Positions 7,392 to 14,605 of a stretch of 14,670 nt of DNA are shown here, piece after piece. The DNA lies in assembly GCA_030950825.1 (NCBI GenBank), contig JAUZQT010000172.1, positions 1-14,670 of the forward strand, in the 5' to 3' direction. The position numbers and the translations under genes are program-made. How positions within the stretch are numbered: the stretch's first letter is position 1; every line of letters begins with the position of its first letter. This DNA comes from Mariprofundaceae bacterium (GTDB lineage: Bacteria; Pseudomonadota; Zetaproteobacteria; Mariprofundales; Mariprofundaceae). The notes under the pieces are model-generated. The model searched no databases. It saw only the letters and a list, made by a program, of their open reading frames with translations, and had not been told where the DNA came from.

Positions 7392-8033
7392 CTAACAGGG
7401 AGGGGTAAACTTCTGTCGTAAAGCTTCCACTTCTTTCCGAATAACACATCCTTCCAGATGATCATTTACCAGTCCCATCGCTTGCATAAAAGCATAAGCA
7501 GTGGTTGGCCCAAAAAACTTCCAGCCCCGTTTCTTTAAATCCTTACTTAATGCTTGCGAGGTCTCCGTAATACTTGGAATTCGATGCTTGTGTTCGCCTT
7601 TGCCACTGTGGGGCTCAGGCGAAACGGGTTCCCAGCGCCAAATATAAGCGGCAAGAGAATCAAACTCATCAACCATCTCAATGGCGCGAGCAGCATTGTT
7701 AATGGTTGCCTCAATTTTCCCTCGATGGCGAATAATCCCTTCGTTTTGCAGCAGTCGTACAACATCCCTGTTATCAAAAAGGGCAATGGCATTAAAATCA
7801 AACCCCATAAAAGCTTCCCTGAAATTATCACGCTTACGAAGAATAGTTAGCCATGAAAGACCCGATTGAAAGCCCTCTAAGCAAATCTTCTCAAAAAGCT
7901 GAAAATCATTTGCGCTAGGTCGCCCCCACTCTTTATCATGGTAATTACGGTAATCATCGTGGTCATTTCCCCACCAACAACGCGAAACCCCATCTTCAGC
8001 AATATAAATATGCTCATCTTTTAAATCCGACAT
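7392..8033 (-). CDS. tag: DNA-3-methyladenine glycosylase I
   Basis: This base-excision repair enzyme removes 3-methyladenine from alkylated DNA. The 213-residue protein shows the structural zinc ligands Cys19 and His32 (CWWGND...YHDKEWG) and His192 and Cys196 (MGLVNDHLEGC). The catalytic/recognition region LFEKICLEGFQSGLSW (47-60) is followed by RKRDNFREAF. KFFGPTTAYAFMQAMG (172-187) is also typical. The ATG at 8033 is chosen over an upstream in-frame ATG (8093) because GGGGGAGG sits eight bases before it and the family starts shortly before the first zinc Cys. It is 68 bases downstream of the acyl-CoA synthetase gene and may be cotranscribed, with no functional link evident. Confidence 0.95.
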   Translation of the reverse strand: MSDLKDEHIYIAEDGVSRCWWGNDHDDYRNYHDKEWGRPSANDFQLFEKICLEGFQSGLSWLTILRKRDNFREAFMGFDFNAIALFDNRDVVRLLQNEGIIRHRGKIEATINNAARAIEMVDEFDSLAAYIWRWEPVSPEPHSGKGEHKHRIPSITETSQALSKDLKKRGWKFFGPTTAYAFMQAMGLVNDHLEGCVIRKEVEALRQKFTPPC

Positions 8034-8101
8034 AAGAGTATCCTCCCCCATTTCGTACACGTTCCTTATGTGAATAATATGGGTTAAAAACACCGCTTGA
8101 G

Positions 8102-9949
8102 TTATTCCGCATAAAAAAGCTCAATTTCGTGCTGGTGCAAGGCGCGAATATGACGGCGTTTGAGTTTCATTGTGGGTGTCAGGCAACCATTGTCTTGTGT
8201 CCACTCTTCGCATACAAAGGCTATTTTTCGTATTTGCATATAACTGGCCAAATCACTTAACTCATGCTTGATTCGGCGCAACATCCAAGCCTGTAACGCT
8301 GCATCTTCACGCCAATGTTCAGGGAGTTTTTTGCGTTTATCTTTTTGCCATCGCAGCAACAACTGCTCCTCATTAACAGCCAGTAAAGCAGCCAACCATG
8401 CCCGGCCTTCACCAATCACCATCGCTTGTTCGATACACGGGTCATGGATTAAATGTTGCTCAACCAAGGCAGGCGGTACATTTTCACCACTTGAAAGTAC
8501 CATGATTTCTTTCTTTCGATCCACAATATATACATAGCCATCGTCATCAATTTCGGCAATATCACCTGTATATAGCCAGCCTTCACTATCAAATGTTTGT
8601 TTGCTTTCTTCAGCTTTGTGCCAATAACCACGCATGACCACATCGCCTTTAACCAACAGCTCGCCATCATCAGCCAACTTTAGTTGTACCCCTGGCAAGG
8701 CTGAGCCAACACTGGCAGGTTTTATTTTATGCATTGGGTTAACCGTTAATACAGGTGACGTTTCACTTAACCCATAACCAGGAAGCACTATCATGTCCGC
8801 AGCCAGTAAAAAGTTGGCAATGCGCGGGCTTAATGCGGCACCACCTGAAACAAACAGCCGTAAGTTGCCGCCCATTTTAGCGCGCAACTTGGCGTTCACA
8901 ATGCCATCCAGAATGGCCCAAACTTTGCCTTTCAAGCCCTGTAAATCACTCCCTTTTTGACGCAATTCAAACCGCTCTCTTCCCAATGATTGGGCTTGTT
9001 TGAATAAAAAGTTTTTGATGGCTGAGGCCTCCATCTTGGCATGCACGCCCGCATAAATTTTCTCATACAAGCGTGGCACAGAAACAATGACAGAAGGGCG
9101 AACTTCAGGCATGTCGCGCATTAACGTGGTGATGTCTTCGGCATAAGAAATTTCTGAACCACAGGCCATGGGTAGGAAGTGACCTGCCATGCGTTCAAAG
9201 GCGTGAGATACAGGTAAAAATGATAAAAACACATCATTTGGAAAGACAGGCACAACACACACACTCCCCCAAACATCAGTGAGTATATTATGATGGCTTA
9301 ACATCACGCCTTTGGGGTGCCCTGTTGTACCTGATGTATAGATGAGAGTGGCCAAATCATCTGGTTTCGGGCATGGTGCCTGTAGTTGATCATCCCATGT
9401 TTCATCCGCTGCAATCGTCGCCAATGATTCTCCATCACCACGAAGCAACACAACGTGTTTATCATAAGCTTCCAGCTTTGCCTGCTGTGCTCCAGCTTCT
9501 ACCCAGACCAATGCACAGCCCGCATCATCAAACACATACTGCACTGCCTCTGGGCTATCGGTAAAATACGCTGGCACGGTGATGGCACCAATGCGCAAAA
9601 TAGCAAAATCTGCAATCAACCATTCAGGGCTATTGTGCCCCAATATCCCCACCCGATCACCCGCTTGAATGCCTTGTTTCTCCAGCCATGCAGCCACACG
9701 TAATACCGCTTGTTGCACTCGAATACGCGACCACTGCACCCATTGCCCATTTTTTTCCCGAAAGCGTAGCAATGGCCGATCCAGCCATTCCGATGGGGAT
9801 GCCAATAATAAATCTGGTAGGCAAGATGCCTGCTTGGCACGCTCTTCCCCCATACAAGCTGGGGTATTCGATGATGATGCTTTTTCAGCTTGTGATAGAC
9901 ATTTCATATTATGGGATGAAGAAGTTCCATTTGCGTTAAGAGAATTCAT
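8102..9949 (-). CDS. Long-chain fatty-acid-CoA ligase (AMP-forming, FAA1/COG1022 type)
   Basis: This enzyme activates fatty acids with ATP and CoA, supplying substrates to the two beta-oxidation enzymes encoded upstream. Its 615 residues fit the bacterial FAA1-type group. The AMP-binding P-loop is YTSGTTGHPKG (204-214), followed by FLPVSHAFER (244-253), GYGLSETSP (391-399), the GWLYTGDIAEID core (457-468), DRKKEI (477-482) and a C-terminal PTMKLKRR carrying the catalytic Lys. The first 45 residues are Ser/Asn-rich and unlike the family core, so they may be a flexible extension. The ATG at 9949 has GGAGG six bases upstream and overlaps the end of the fadJ-like gene by 14 bases. Chain-length preference cannot be read from sequence. 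Confidence 0.93.
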   Translation of the reverse strand: MNSLNANGTSSSHNMKCLSQAEKASSSNTPACMGEERAKQASCLPDLLLASPSEWLDRPLLRFREKNGQWVQWSRIRVQQAVLRVAAWLEKQGIQAGDRVGILGHNSPEWLIADFAILRIGAITVPAYFTDSPEAVQYVFDDAGCALVWVEAGAQQAKLEAYDKHVVLLRGDGESLATIAADETWDDQLQAPCPKPDDLATLIYTSGTTGHPKGVMLSHHNILTDVWGSVCVVPVFPNDVFLSFLPVSHAFERMAGHFLPMACGSEISYAEDITTLMRDMPEVRPSVIVSVPRLYEKIYAGVHAKMEASAIKNFLFKQAQSLGRERFELRQKGSDLQGLKGKVWAILDGIVNAKLRAKMGGNLRLFVSGGAALSPRIANFLLAADMIVLPGYGLSETSPVLTVNPMHKIKPASVGSALPGVQLKLADDGELLVKGDVVMRGYWHKAEESKQTFDSEGWLYTGDIAEIDDDGYVYIVDRKKEIMVLSSGENVPPALVEQHLIHDPCIEQAMVIGEGRAWLAALLAVNEEQLLLRWQKDKRKKLPEHWREDAALQAWMLRRIKHELSDLASYMQIRKIAFVCEEWTQDNGCLTPTMKLKRRHIRALHQHEIELFYAE

Positions 9950-12137
9950 CGAGCACCTCCAAATTTACGGGTATTTCAAAACCTAGATCAACCATTGTTT
10001 GTCGCAATTCTGATCGGTTTTTACCTGCAAAATAACACAACAAGCCACCTCGAAATGGTGGGAATCCAATGCCATACACCAATGCCGCATCCAAATATTT
10101 AGCATGATCCAATACGCCTTGATCAAGGCATCGTAGTGCCTCGACAAGCATAGGAATAAGGCAGGCTTCAATAATTTCTTCAGCGCTCATCGCACTCAAA
10201 GCACCCGTTTCTCCAGTCATATCTATATCAGCATCAAATTCTTTTTCACGGTGCGGGTGAGCCAAGCCCGATGCTGCTTGAACATAGTTATCTAAATTTT
10301 TATTAACTGCCTGACGTTTCCCCTTGTCATAGACATAAAATCCAGAGCCGCTTTTTTCACCCAATAAACCATCCGCAACCATCTTGGCAAACCATTCAGG
10401 CATAGCGAATTGCTTTAACGTAGGTTGCGCCGAAATAGATGTCTCTGAAGCACCATTTTCTGGGCCATCAAAGCTGCTGCTCAAGTGCTCACCAACATGC
10501 AGGCAAATATCAAGACCAACCCGATCAGCCAGTTCAATTGCCCCCATGGGCATACCGAAACGTTTTAACACCCCATCAATATGCGGCGCGGATTGCCCTT
10601 GTTGCAACAAACGTAGCGCGGCAGTCATAAACGGCATCAAACAACGGTTGACCAAAAAACCTGGGCGATCTGCAACAACCACAGGAAATTTACCCCAACG
10701 AACAGCCAACGCTGCAACGGTGTGAATTGTTTCGGCGCTGGTTTTATCGCCAGCGATAATTTCAACCAAAGGCATTTTGGGGGCAGGATTGAAAAAATGC
10801 ATTCCTGCCATGCGCTCGGGATGTTTCAAATCTGCCTGTTGCTCGCTAAGCGATAAGGATGATGTATTGCTTAATAGCAGCGTTTTCGAATCAACCAGGG
10901 CTTCGCTATCAGCCCACAGCTTCTTTTTAATATTGAGGTCTTCCAGTATAGCTTCAATCACCGTATCGGCAGAAGCCAGTCCACTACAATCCAAGCTTGG
11001 ACGAATACGCTGCAAACGCTCTACGGCTTGCTGATGAACAGCTTGCTGATTTTTTCCCTGAGGTCGTCTGGAAAATTTCGAGGCCGCTTTCAGCCCTCGA
11101 CTCAATGCCTCGGCGGAAACATCGTGCAAATCCACGGTGCCATCCTTGGCAGCAACCCAAGCAATGCCACTCCCCATAATACCAGCGCCATATACTGCTG
11201 TGTGCTGCAATTTGGCAGCTGCAGACTTGCCCAATTTCACGGCTTCTTGGTGTTTCAATGCTTCACCCAAAAAGAATACCCGAATCAGGTGTTTGCATAC
11301 CGGGGTGATCGCCAACCGCCCAATTGATTCTGCCTCACAGGTGTATGCCGATTGACCCGAAAGCCCTGCAATGGCATGCAAGGTTTTTAGTGTTGTTATC
11401 AGTGCTGGGTAAGAATTATCCACATCACAAAACTTGCCACGCACTTTGCGCTCTGCGAGCTTGAAAAACATCGTTCGAGCTGGTGGCAAGGAAAACCACC
11501 AAGGCTTGACATGTTTTGTATGTCGCTTGCCTTGTTTGCCCAGCATGACACAAGCAGCTTCGATCTGTTCGGTATGACACAGCATATCTGCAAGCCCAAT
11601 ACGCTTGGCGCGTTTGGCATTGACAGCGCGGCCACTTAAAATCATGGGCGTTGCCACTGTCCAGCCGACTCGCTGCGGCAAACGCACGCAGCCACCAAAG
11701 CCAGGGTGAATACCAATTTTTATTTCTGGTAGCGCTAAGCTGGTTTTATCATCTTTTACAACAATAATATAATCACATGCCATTGCCAATTCCAGCCCAC
11801 CACCCAAACACACGCCTTGTACTACGGCCACCGATACACTCGCCAGCTGTTCAATACGTTGACACAGCCTTTGCCCGCGCTTCGCCAGTTCAGCACCTTT
11901 CTCAGCATCATCTATCGCAGCGATGGCATGAATATCAGCACCAGCAATAAAGCAGCCTTGCAAAGCACTTTGCAGGATTAATATTTCTGGAACATTTGCT
12001 TCCAAGGTGTTCAGGTGGCCTTCCAAAGCCTCCAAACATGCTTCATCCAACACGTTGACGGATTTGTCATTGCGAGAAAATAATAAGGTCGCGCGACCTT
12101 CTTCACGTTGTAGTTGAATCACCGATTTCATAGCCAT
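9936..12137 (-). CDS. fadJ: Fatty-acid oxidation complex alpha subunit: enoyl-CoA hydratase / 3-hydroxyacyl-CoA dehydrogenase
   Basis: The bifunctional protein hydrates trans-2-enoyl-CoA and oxidises the L-3-hydroxyacyl-CoA with NAD. It has 733 residues, close to FadB/FadJ. The N-terminal crotonase domain (1-190) holds the oxyanion segment IAGADIH (64-70) and both catalytic glutamates: Glu116 in GGGLEL and Glu138 in ALPEIKIG. A Rossmann motif GAGIMGSG (317-324) opens the dehydrogenase domain, with catalytic His447 in GMHFFNPAPKMPLVEI and RPGFLVNR (491-498). A second C-terminal HAD domain ends with GIGFPPFRGG. The ATG at 12137 has GGGGAG upstream and overlaps the thiolase stop by 10 bases; the ATG at 12131 is an alternative. 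Whether it is orthologous to FadJ or FadB is uncertain; I lean to FadJ because its partner thiolase is FadI-like. Confidence 0.93.
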   Translation of the reverse strand: MAMKSVIQLQREEGRATLLFSRNDKSVNVLDEACLEALEGHLNTLEANVPEILILQSALQGCFIAGADIHAIAAIDDAEKGAELAKRGQRLCQRIEQLASVSVAVVQGVCLGGGLELAMACDYIIVVKDDKTSLALPEIKIGIHPGFGGCVRLPQRVGWTVATPMILSGRAVNAKRAKRIGLADMLCHTEQIEAACVMLGKQGKRHTKHVKPWWFSLPPARTMFFKLAERKVRGKFCDVDNSYPALITTLKTLHAIAGLSGQSAYTCEAESIGRLAITPVCKHLIRVFFLGEALKHQEAVKLGKSAAAKLQHTAVYGAGIMGSGIAWVAAKDGTVDLHDVSAEALSRGLKAASKFSRRPQGKNQQAVHQQAVERLQRIRPSLDCSGLASADTVIEAILEDLNIKKKLWADSEALVDSKTLLLSNTSSLSLSEQQADLKHPERMAGMHFFNPAPKMPLVEIIAGDKTSAETIHTVAALAVRWGKFPVVVADRPGFLVNRCLMPFMTAALRLLQQGQSAPHIDGVLKRFGMPMGAIELADRVGLDICLHVGEHLSSSFDGPENGASETSISAQPTLKQFAMPEWFAKMVADGLLGEKSGSGFYVYDKGKRQAVNKNLDNYVQAASGLAHPHREKEFDADIDMTGETGALSAMSAEEIIEACLIPMLVEALRCLDQGVLDHAKYLDAALVYGIGFPPFRGGLLCYFAGKNRSELRQTMVDLGFEIPVNLEVLDEFS

Positions 12138-13435
12138 GGCTCACTCCCCAACAGCGTTGCTCCACCCTGACCACCACCAATACACAAGCTTGCCAAGCCA
12201 AGGCCGCCGCCCGTATCACGTTTTAGTTGTCGCAACAATGTTAAAATGAGTCGTGCGCCAGTCATACCGACAGGATGACCCAGAGCAATACCGCCACCAT
12301 GCACATTCAATTTATCCACATCAGGTGCACCCATGGCATGATCCAAAGCCCAAGCTTTTTTAGCAAACTGCTTGGAATCCATGGCTTTAAGGTTAGACAA
12401 TAGCTGTGCGGCAAAAGCCTCATTGATTTCTACCCTTGCCATATCATTCATCGTTAAGCCCGCATTTGTCAGTATACGGTGGCAAGCATGCACAGGCCCC
12501 ATGCCCATACGCTCTGGATCACAGCCTGAATATGCCCAATCATGAATATAGCCCAAAATAGGCCAACCTTCTGCTTCCGCTTTGGCTTTATGTGAGATAA
12601 GCAGCATTGCCGCACCATCGGTGATTTGCGAACTATTGCCTGCTGTCACTGTACCCAATGGTTTTTCAAAGGCTGGACGTAGGCGCTTCAATGCCTGCAT
12701 GTTTTGCTCTGCCCGAATGCCCTCATCTTGATGCACTGCCGCGAAAGAGCTGCCTGCAAATACATGCATGACCTCTTCATCATACCAACCATCCTGCCAA
12801 GCTTGTGCGGCTTTTTGATGGCTCTGTAGCGCCCATGCATCCTGCTCAATACGTGATATAGAAAATTCTCGCGCCAGCACTTCGGCTGTTTGCCCCATAC
12901 CCAAATGCACCACAGGATCAGTCAAACCTTCCATCAAAGAAACACGCGGTTTCCATGGTGCTTTGATGATGGCCAAGGCAGCCTTTAAACGTGCAGGTAT
13001 ATTTCTGGCACACTGTAAATCGGCCATGGATGCCCGAAATTTATCGTGAAATAGCAACGGCGCATGGGTCATGGATTCGACACCACCTGCCACAATGACA
13101 TCAGCGCGGCCTAATTGTATCTTTTCTGCGGCATCGGTGATGGCCTGCATGCCCGAAGCACAATTACGGTGTACGGTGTGGGCAGGTACGGCACGCGGTA
13201 CACCTGCTTGTAATGCAATGACGCGAGAAATATTGGTGGCTTCGACGGGCTGAATAACGTTGCCAATAATCACCGCATCCACGTCATCACGGGTCAGTGG
13301 GGAACGAATGAGCAATTCTCGTAAGGTCTGCATACCCAAATCAACGGCTGATAAATCAGCCAGCGCACCACCCATTTTCCCCAAAGGTGTGCGAATACCT
13401 GCGACAACAACAATTTCGCGCTTTTCTCGTCTCAT
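12128..13435 (-). CDS. fadI: Acetyl-CoA C-acyltransferase (3-ketoacyl-CoA thiolase, FadI type)
   Basis: The last enzyme of beta-oxidation cleaves 3-ketoacyl-CoA with CoA, releasing acetyl-CoA, and forms a complex with the FadJ-like subunit. Its 435 residues match FadI (about 436) rather than FadA (about 390). The nucleophile is Cys92 in HRNCASGMQAI. The second-half motifs are NEAFAAQ, His387 in GGGIALGHPVGMTGAR and Cys418 in ASLCIGGGQG. The insertion before VDKLNVHGG (LKAMDSKQFAKKAWAL) is also FadI-like. The start ATG has AGGAG six bases upstream and is the first gene after the candidate promoter at 13465-13510, so it heads the fatty-acid operon. A biosynthetic acetoacetyl-CoA thiolase is a less likely reading given the operon. 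Confidence 0.93.
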   Translation of the reverse strand: MRREKREIVVVAGIRTPLGKMGGALADLSAVDLGMQTLRELLIRSPLTRDDVDAVIIGNVIQPVEATNISRVIALQAGVPRAVPAHTVHRNCASGMQAITDAAEKIQLGRADVIVAGGVESMTHAPLLFHDKFRASMADLQCARNIPARLKAALAIIKAPWKPRVSLMEGLTDPVVHLGMGQTAEVLAREFSISRIEQDAWALQSHQKAAQAWQDGWYDEEVMHVFAGSSFAAVHQDEGIRAEQNMQALKRLRPAFEKPLGTVTAGNSSQITDGAAMLLISHKAKAEAEGWPILGYIHDWAYSGCDPERMGMGPVHACHRILTNAGLTMNDMARVEINEAFAAQLLSNLKAMDSKQFAKKAWALDHAMGAPDVDKLNVHGGGIALGHPVGMTGARLILTLLRQLKRDTGGGLGLASLCIGGGQGGATLLGSEPWL

Positions 13436-13464
13436 AGCAGCTCCTCATGCCTGTGTGCCCCTGT

Positions 13465-13510
13465 AGTATAGCATACTTTATAGGCTGATGTTTGTTCGTA
13501 CTGTAAACAT
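13465..13510 (-). promoter_or_regulatory. Candidate promoter and operator of the fatty-acid oxidation operon
   Basis: On the minus strand TGCTATACT (13465-13473) is an extended -10 element, 29 bases before the thiolase ATG. An alternative pair is TTACAG (13501-13506) and TATAAA (13477-13482) with an 18-base spacer. A dyad, ATGTTT at 13488-13493 and AAACAT at 13505-13510, overlaps these elements and could be an operator for a fatty-acid-responsive repressor. No known FadR or PsrA consensus is clearly matched. Confidence 0.35.
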
Positions 13511-13528
13511 AACATTCATTACAAACCA

Positions 13529-13544
13529 TAGCCTGAATAATTCA
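13529..13544. repeat. Left inverted repeat flanking the intron
   Basis: TAGCCTGAATAATTCA is the exact reverse complement of 14175-14190, which lies inside the 37-base repeat copy B. It ends two bases before the GTGCG start of the group II intron. It looks like the second terminal repeat of an insertion sequence. Confidence 0.75.
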
Positions 13545-13546
13545 CA

Positions 13547-14041
13547 GTGCGGCCGGGCAAGGTCGTTTATTCTGGTGGGTGAAAATCCTGCTCCGGTAAG
13601 GATTAGCCATCCGCCGGGAAGTGAACCTTGGGTCGGCGGAAATAATTCCAAAGATTGAGCACAAGGGAATCGAACCAATAGGCCGTAAGCGTAAGCTGAA
13701 GTGATTGAGCCACGAAATATTCAAAATGGGAAGGGCGGCTCTTTCAAATCACAAGTGGGTGAACCGTCGAGGCAAGCGGGGGTGTTGCAGCTGGGAGAAA
13801 TTCGAGCTGCTGTTACAACGGTTTCCGCTACCAACACCACGCATTATGGTTAGTCTGTTCTAATGATTCGTAAACGCACTATTGAGGAGCCGAGTGCGTA
13901 AATAGCGCCAGCACGGTTCTGTGAGGGGCTTGAATACAATGATTGAAAAGCAAGTATAGTGTGACACCAGCGGGAAACCGTCTGGAAAATAGAAAAAAAA
14001 CAAATACCTGCTTACATAATCAGAGGTTCGGTCTACTCGAC
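13547..14041 (+). mobile_element. Group II intron remnant lacking its maturase ORF
   Basis: The 5' end GTGCGGCCGGGC fits the GUGYG consensus. The following region (GGTGAAAATCC, CCGGTAAGGATTAGCC, GGCCGTAAGCGTAAGC) reads like domain I of bacterial group II introns. A domain V hairpin lies at 13887-13919: GAGCCG pairs with CGGTTC, with the AGC triad and a two-base CA bulge, and is followed by GTGAGGGG. The likely 3' end is CTACTCGAC at 14041. Only about 65-90 bases separate domain III from domain V, so the reverse-transcriptase/maturase of domain IV is absent. The segment between domain V and the 3' end is about 120 bases, longer than a normal domain VI, and has an extra hairpin at 13967-13985. 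The intron either needs a maturase in trans or is dead. The call is from motifs; class and exact ends are inferred. Confidence 0.75.
13887..13919 (+). ncRNA. Group II intron domain V hairpin
   Basis: GAGCCG and CGGTTC form the lower stem, with the catalytic AGC triad at 13888-13890. GCG/CGC forms the upper stem with a two-base bulge on the 3' side. The apical loop (AAATA or larger) is not a standard GNRA tetraloop, and there is an A-A mismatch, suggesting decay or a divergent class. Confidence 0.65.
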
Positions 14042-14155
14042 AATACTGTCGTGCCCTTGCTTGCCCCTTTATCCGCAACGAATTCTTTGCCAGTCGACCG
14101 CATCCATTGGTACGGTACTTCCGACAAAAAAATCGTTGCAAATAAAGGTTCTTCA
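14042..14155. other. Unassigned stretch between intron 3' end and repeat
   Basis: A plus-strand frame is open through here and ends QSSQRFMNYSG-stop at 14191, but the peptide before the repeat is not recognised and differs from that before copy A. It could be a 3' exon remnant. One ACGGTACTT (14112-14120) resembles the repeats upstream of the integrase. Confidence 0.3.
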
Positions 14156-14192
14156 CAATCATCACAACGATTTATGAATTATTCAGGCTAGG
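14156..14192 (+). repeat. 37-nt dispersed repeat, copy B (right end of intron-bearing unit)
   Basis: It is 36/37 identical to 6344-6380 in the same orientation. Its part at 14175-14190 is the inverse of 13529-13544, so the two bracket a unit of about 660 bases containing the intron remnant. Confidence 0.85.
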
Positions 14193-14200
14193 TAGAAGCC

Positions 14201-14230
14201 TTGTTGAACAGAAGCAAAATCTGGTAAAAT
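14201..14230 (+). promoter_or_regulatory. Candidate promoter for the tRNA-Arg region
   Basis: TTGTTG (14201-14206) and TAAAAT (14225-14230) are 18 bases apart, with an extended -10 TGG just before the second. They lie 31 bases before the decayed tRNA copy and could drive the intact tRNA too. Confidence 0.4.
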
Positions 14231-14260
14231 ACGTATATTGCAAGCTGTTTAGTAGCATAT

Positions 14261-14337
14261 GCACCCTTAGCTCAGCTGGATAGAGCACTGCCCTCCGAAG
14301 CCAGTGGTCTTCAAAGGTTGATTCATTTAGGCTTGCG
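14261..14337 (+). pseudogene. Decayed tRNA-Arg copy
   Basis: From 14258 to 14300 this matches 14351-14393 of the intact tRNA region with one difference, covering the acceptor 5' strand, D arm and CTCCGAA anticodon loop. The 3' half then lacks about seven bases in the anticodon 3' stem/variable region. Its T arm is eroded (AAAGG, TTGATTC, ATTT), and the acceptor 3' strand reads AGGCTTGC instead of AGGGTGC, with no CCA. It should not fold as a working tRNA. It is best explained as a tandem duplicate that has degenerated. Confidence 0.75.
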
Positions 14338-14353
14338 CTCACTTTTTAAATAT

Positions 14354-14430
14354 GCACCCTTAGCTCAGCTGGATAGAGCAATGCCCTCCGAAGGCATAGG
14401 CCAGTGGTTCGAATCCACTAGGGTGCACCA
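14354..14430 (+). tRNA. tRNA-Arg (anticodon CCG)
   Basis: A full cloverleaf is visible. The acceptor stem is GCACCCT/AGGGTGC, the D arm contains AGCTCAGCTGGATAGAGC, and the anticodon stem is ATGCC/GGCAT around loop CTCCGAA, giving CCG, which reads the arginine codon CGG. The T arm is AGTGG-TTCGAAT-CCACT, with discriminator A and an encoded CCA ending at 14430. A terminator follows at 14458-14489 and an integrase gene 176 bases downstream, so its 3' part is probably the attachment site of an integrated element. Confidence 0.97.
14406..14430 (+). other. Probable attachment site (attL) in the tRNA 3' end
   Basis: Tyrosine integrases of the P4 type usually use the tRNA T arm to CCA end as the crossover region, and the integrase gene here sits just downstream. 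The matching second att copy would be outside the window, so the exact core cannot be defined. Confidence 0.4.
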
Positions 14431-14457
14431 AATAGCAGTTCAATGAAGTTCGTTAAG

Positions 14458-14489
14458 AGCCTGTAGCCCTAGTGGTTGCAGGCTTTTTT
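14458..14489 (+). terminator. Rho-independent terminator after tRNA-Arg
   Basis: AGCCTG (14458-14463) pairs with CAGGCT (14479-14484) across a 15-base loop, and six T residues follow (14484-14489). It is well placed to end the tRNA transcript before the integrase gene. Confidence 0.7.
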
Positions 14490-14490
14490 G

Positions 14491-14520
14491 TTGCTTTGTT
14501 GTTTGTTATAGTCCTATACT
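14491..14520 (+). promoter_or_regulatory. Possible integrase promoter
   Basis: TATACT (14515-14520) is a good -10 match. The only -35 candidate is a weak TTGCTT (14491-14496) with an 18-base spacer. The AAGTACCG-type repeats lie just downstream, where a bound protein could block transcription. Confidence 0.3.
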
Positions 14521-14528
14521 GTCCGTAT

Positions 14529-14591
14529 AAGTACCGACAAATTGACGGTACTTTTACGCATGAAGGCATTTGCAATAAAAAAGTACCGTCA
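14529..14591. repeat. Three AAGTACCGNCA repeats upstream of the integrase
   Basis: AAGTACCGACA is at 14529-14539 (+), its near-identical form AAGTACCGTCA at 14543-14553 on the minus strand, and an exact AAGTACCGTCA at 14581-14591 (+). The first two form a dyad (AAGTACCG/CGGTACTT, 9-base spacer). The position and spacing suit arm-type sites for the integrase or binding sites for its excision/regulatory factor. Confidence 0.65.
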
Positions 14592-14605
14592 CAAGGCGGT
14601 GTAAT

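Noticed and set aside
7325..7465. An upstream extension of ribF by 47 codons.
   Set aside because: It overlaps the end of tag, its residues do not resemble RibF, and the ATG at 7324 gives the normal family length.
8034..8093. A longer tag start at 8093.
   Set aside because: The ATG at 8033 has a far stronger ribosome site (GGGGGAGG) and gives the normal distance to the first zinc cysteine.
13561..13572. TTATTC early in the intron could pair with GAATAA of the 5' flank as an EBS2-IBS2 contact.
   Set aside because: It lies only about 20 bases into the intron, earlier than EBS2 is normally found, and the six-base match can arise by chance. I made no exon-binding assignment.
13943..14191. An 82-codon plus-strand open frame across the intron 3' end.
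   Set aside because: It spans the presumed splice site and noncoding intron structure, has no ribosome site, and its peptide is not recognisable apart from the repeat-encoded tail.
14467..14475. CCCTAGTGG in the terminator loop is the reverse complement of CCACTAGGG in the tRNA T arm (14415-14423).
   Set aside because: Nine bases within a short AT/GC-mixed region is weak. It could be a second att-like core, but nothing else supports it.
14529..14591. A CRISPR-like array from the three short repeats before the integrase.
   Set aside because: The repeats are only 11 bases, are in mixed orientation and have unequal short spacers, which fits protein-binding sites, not CRISPR.
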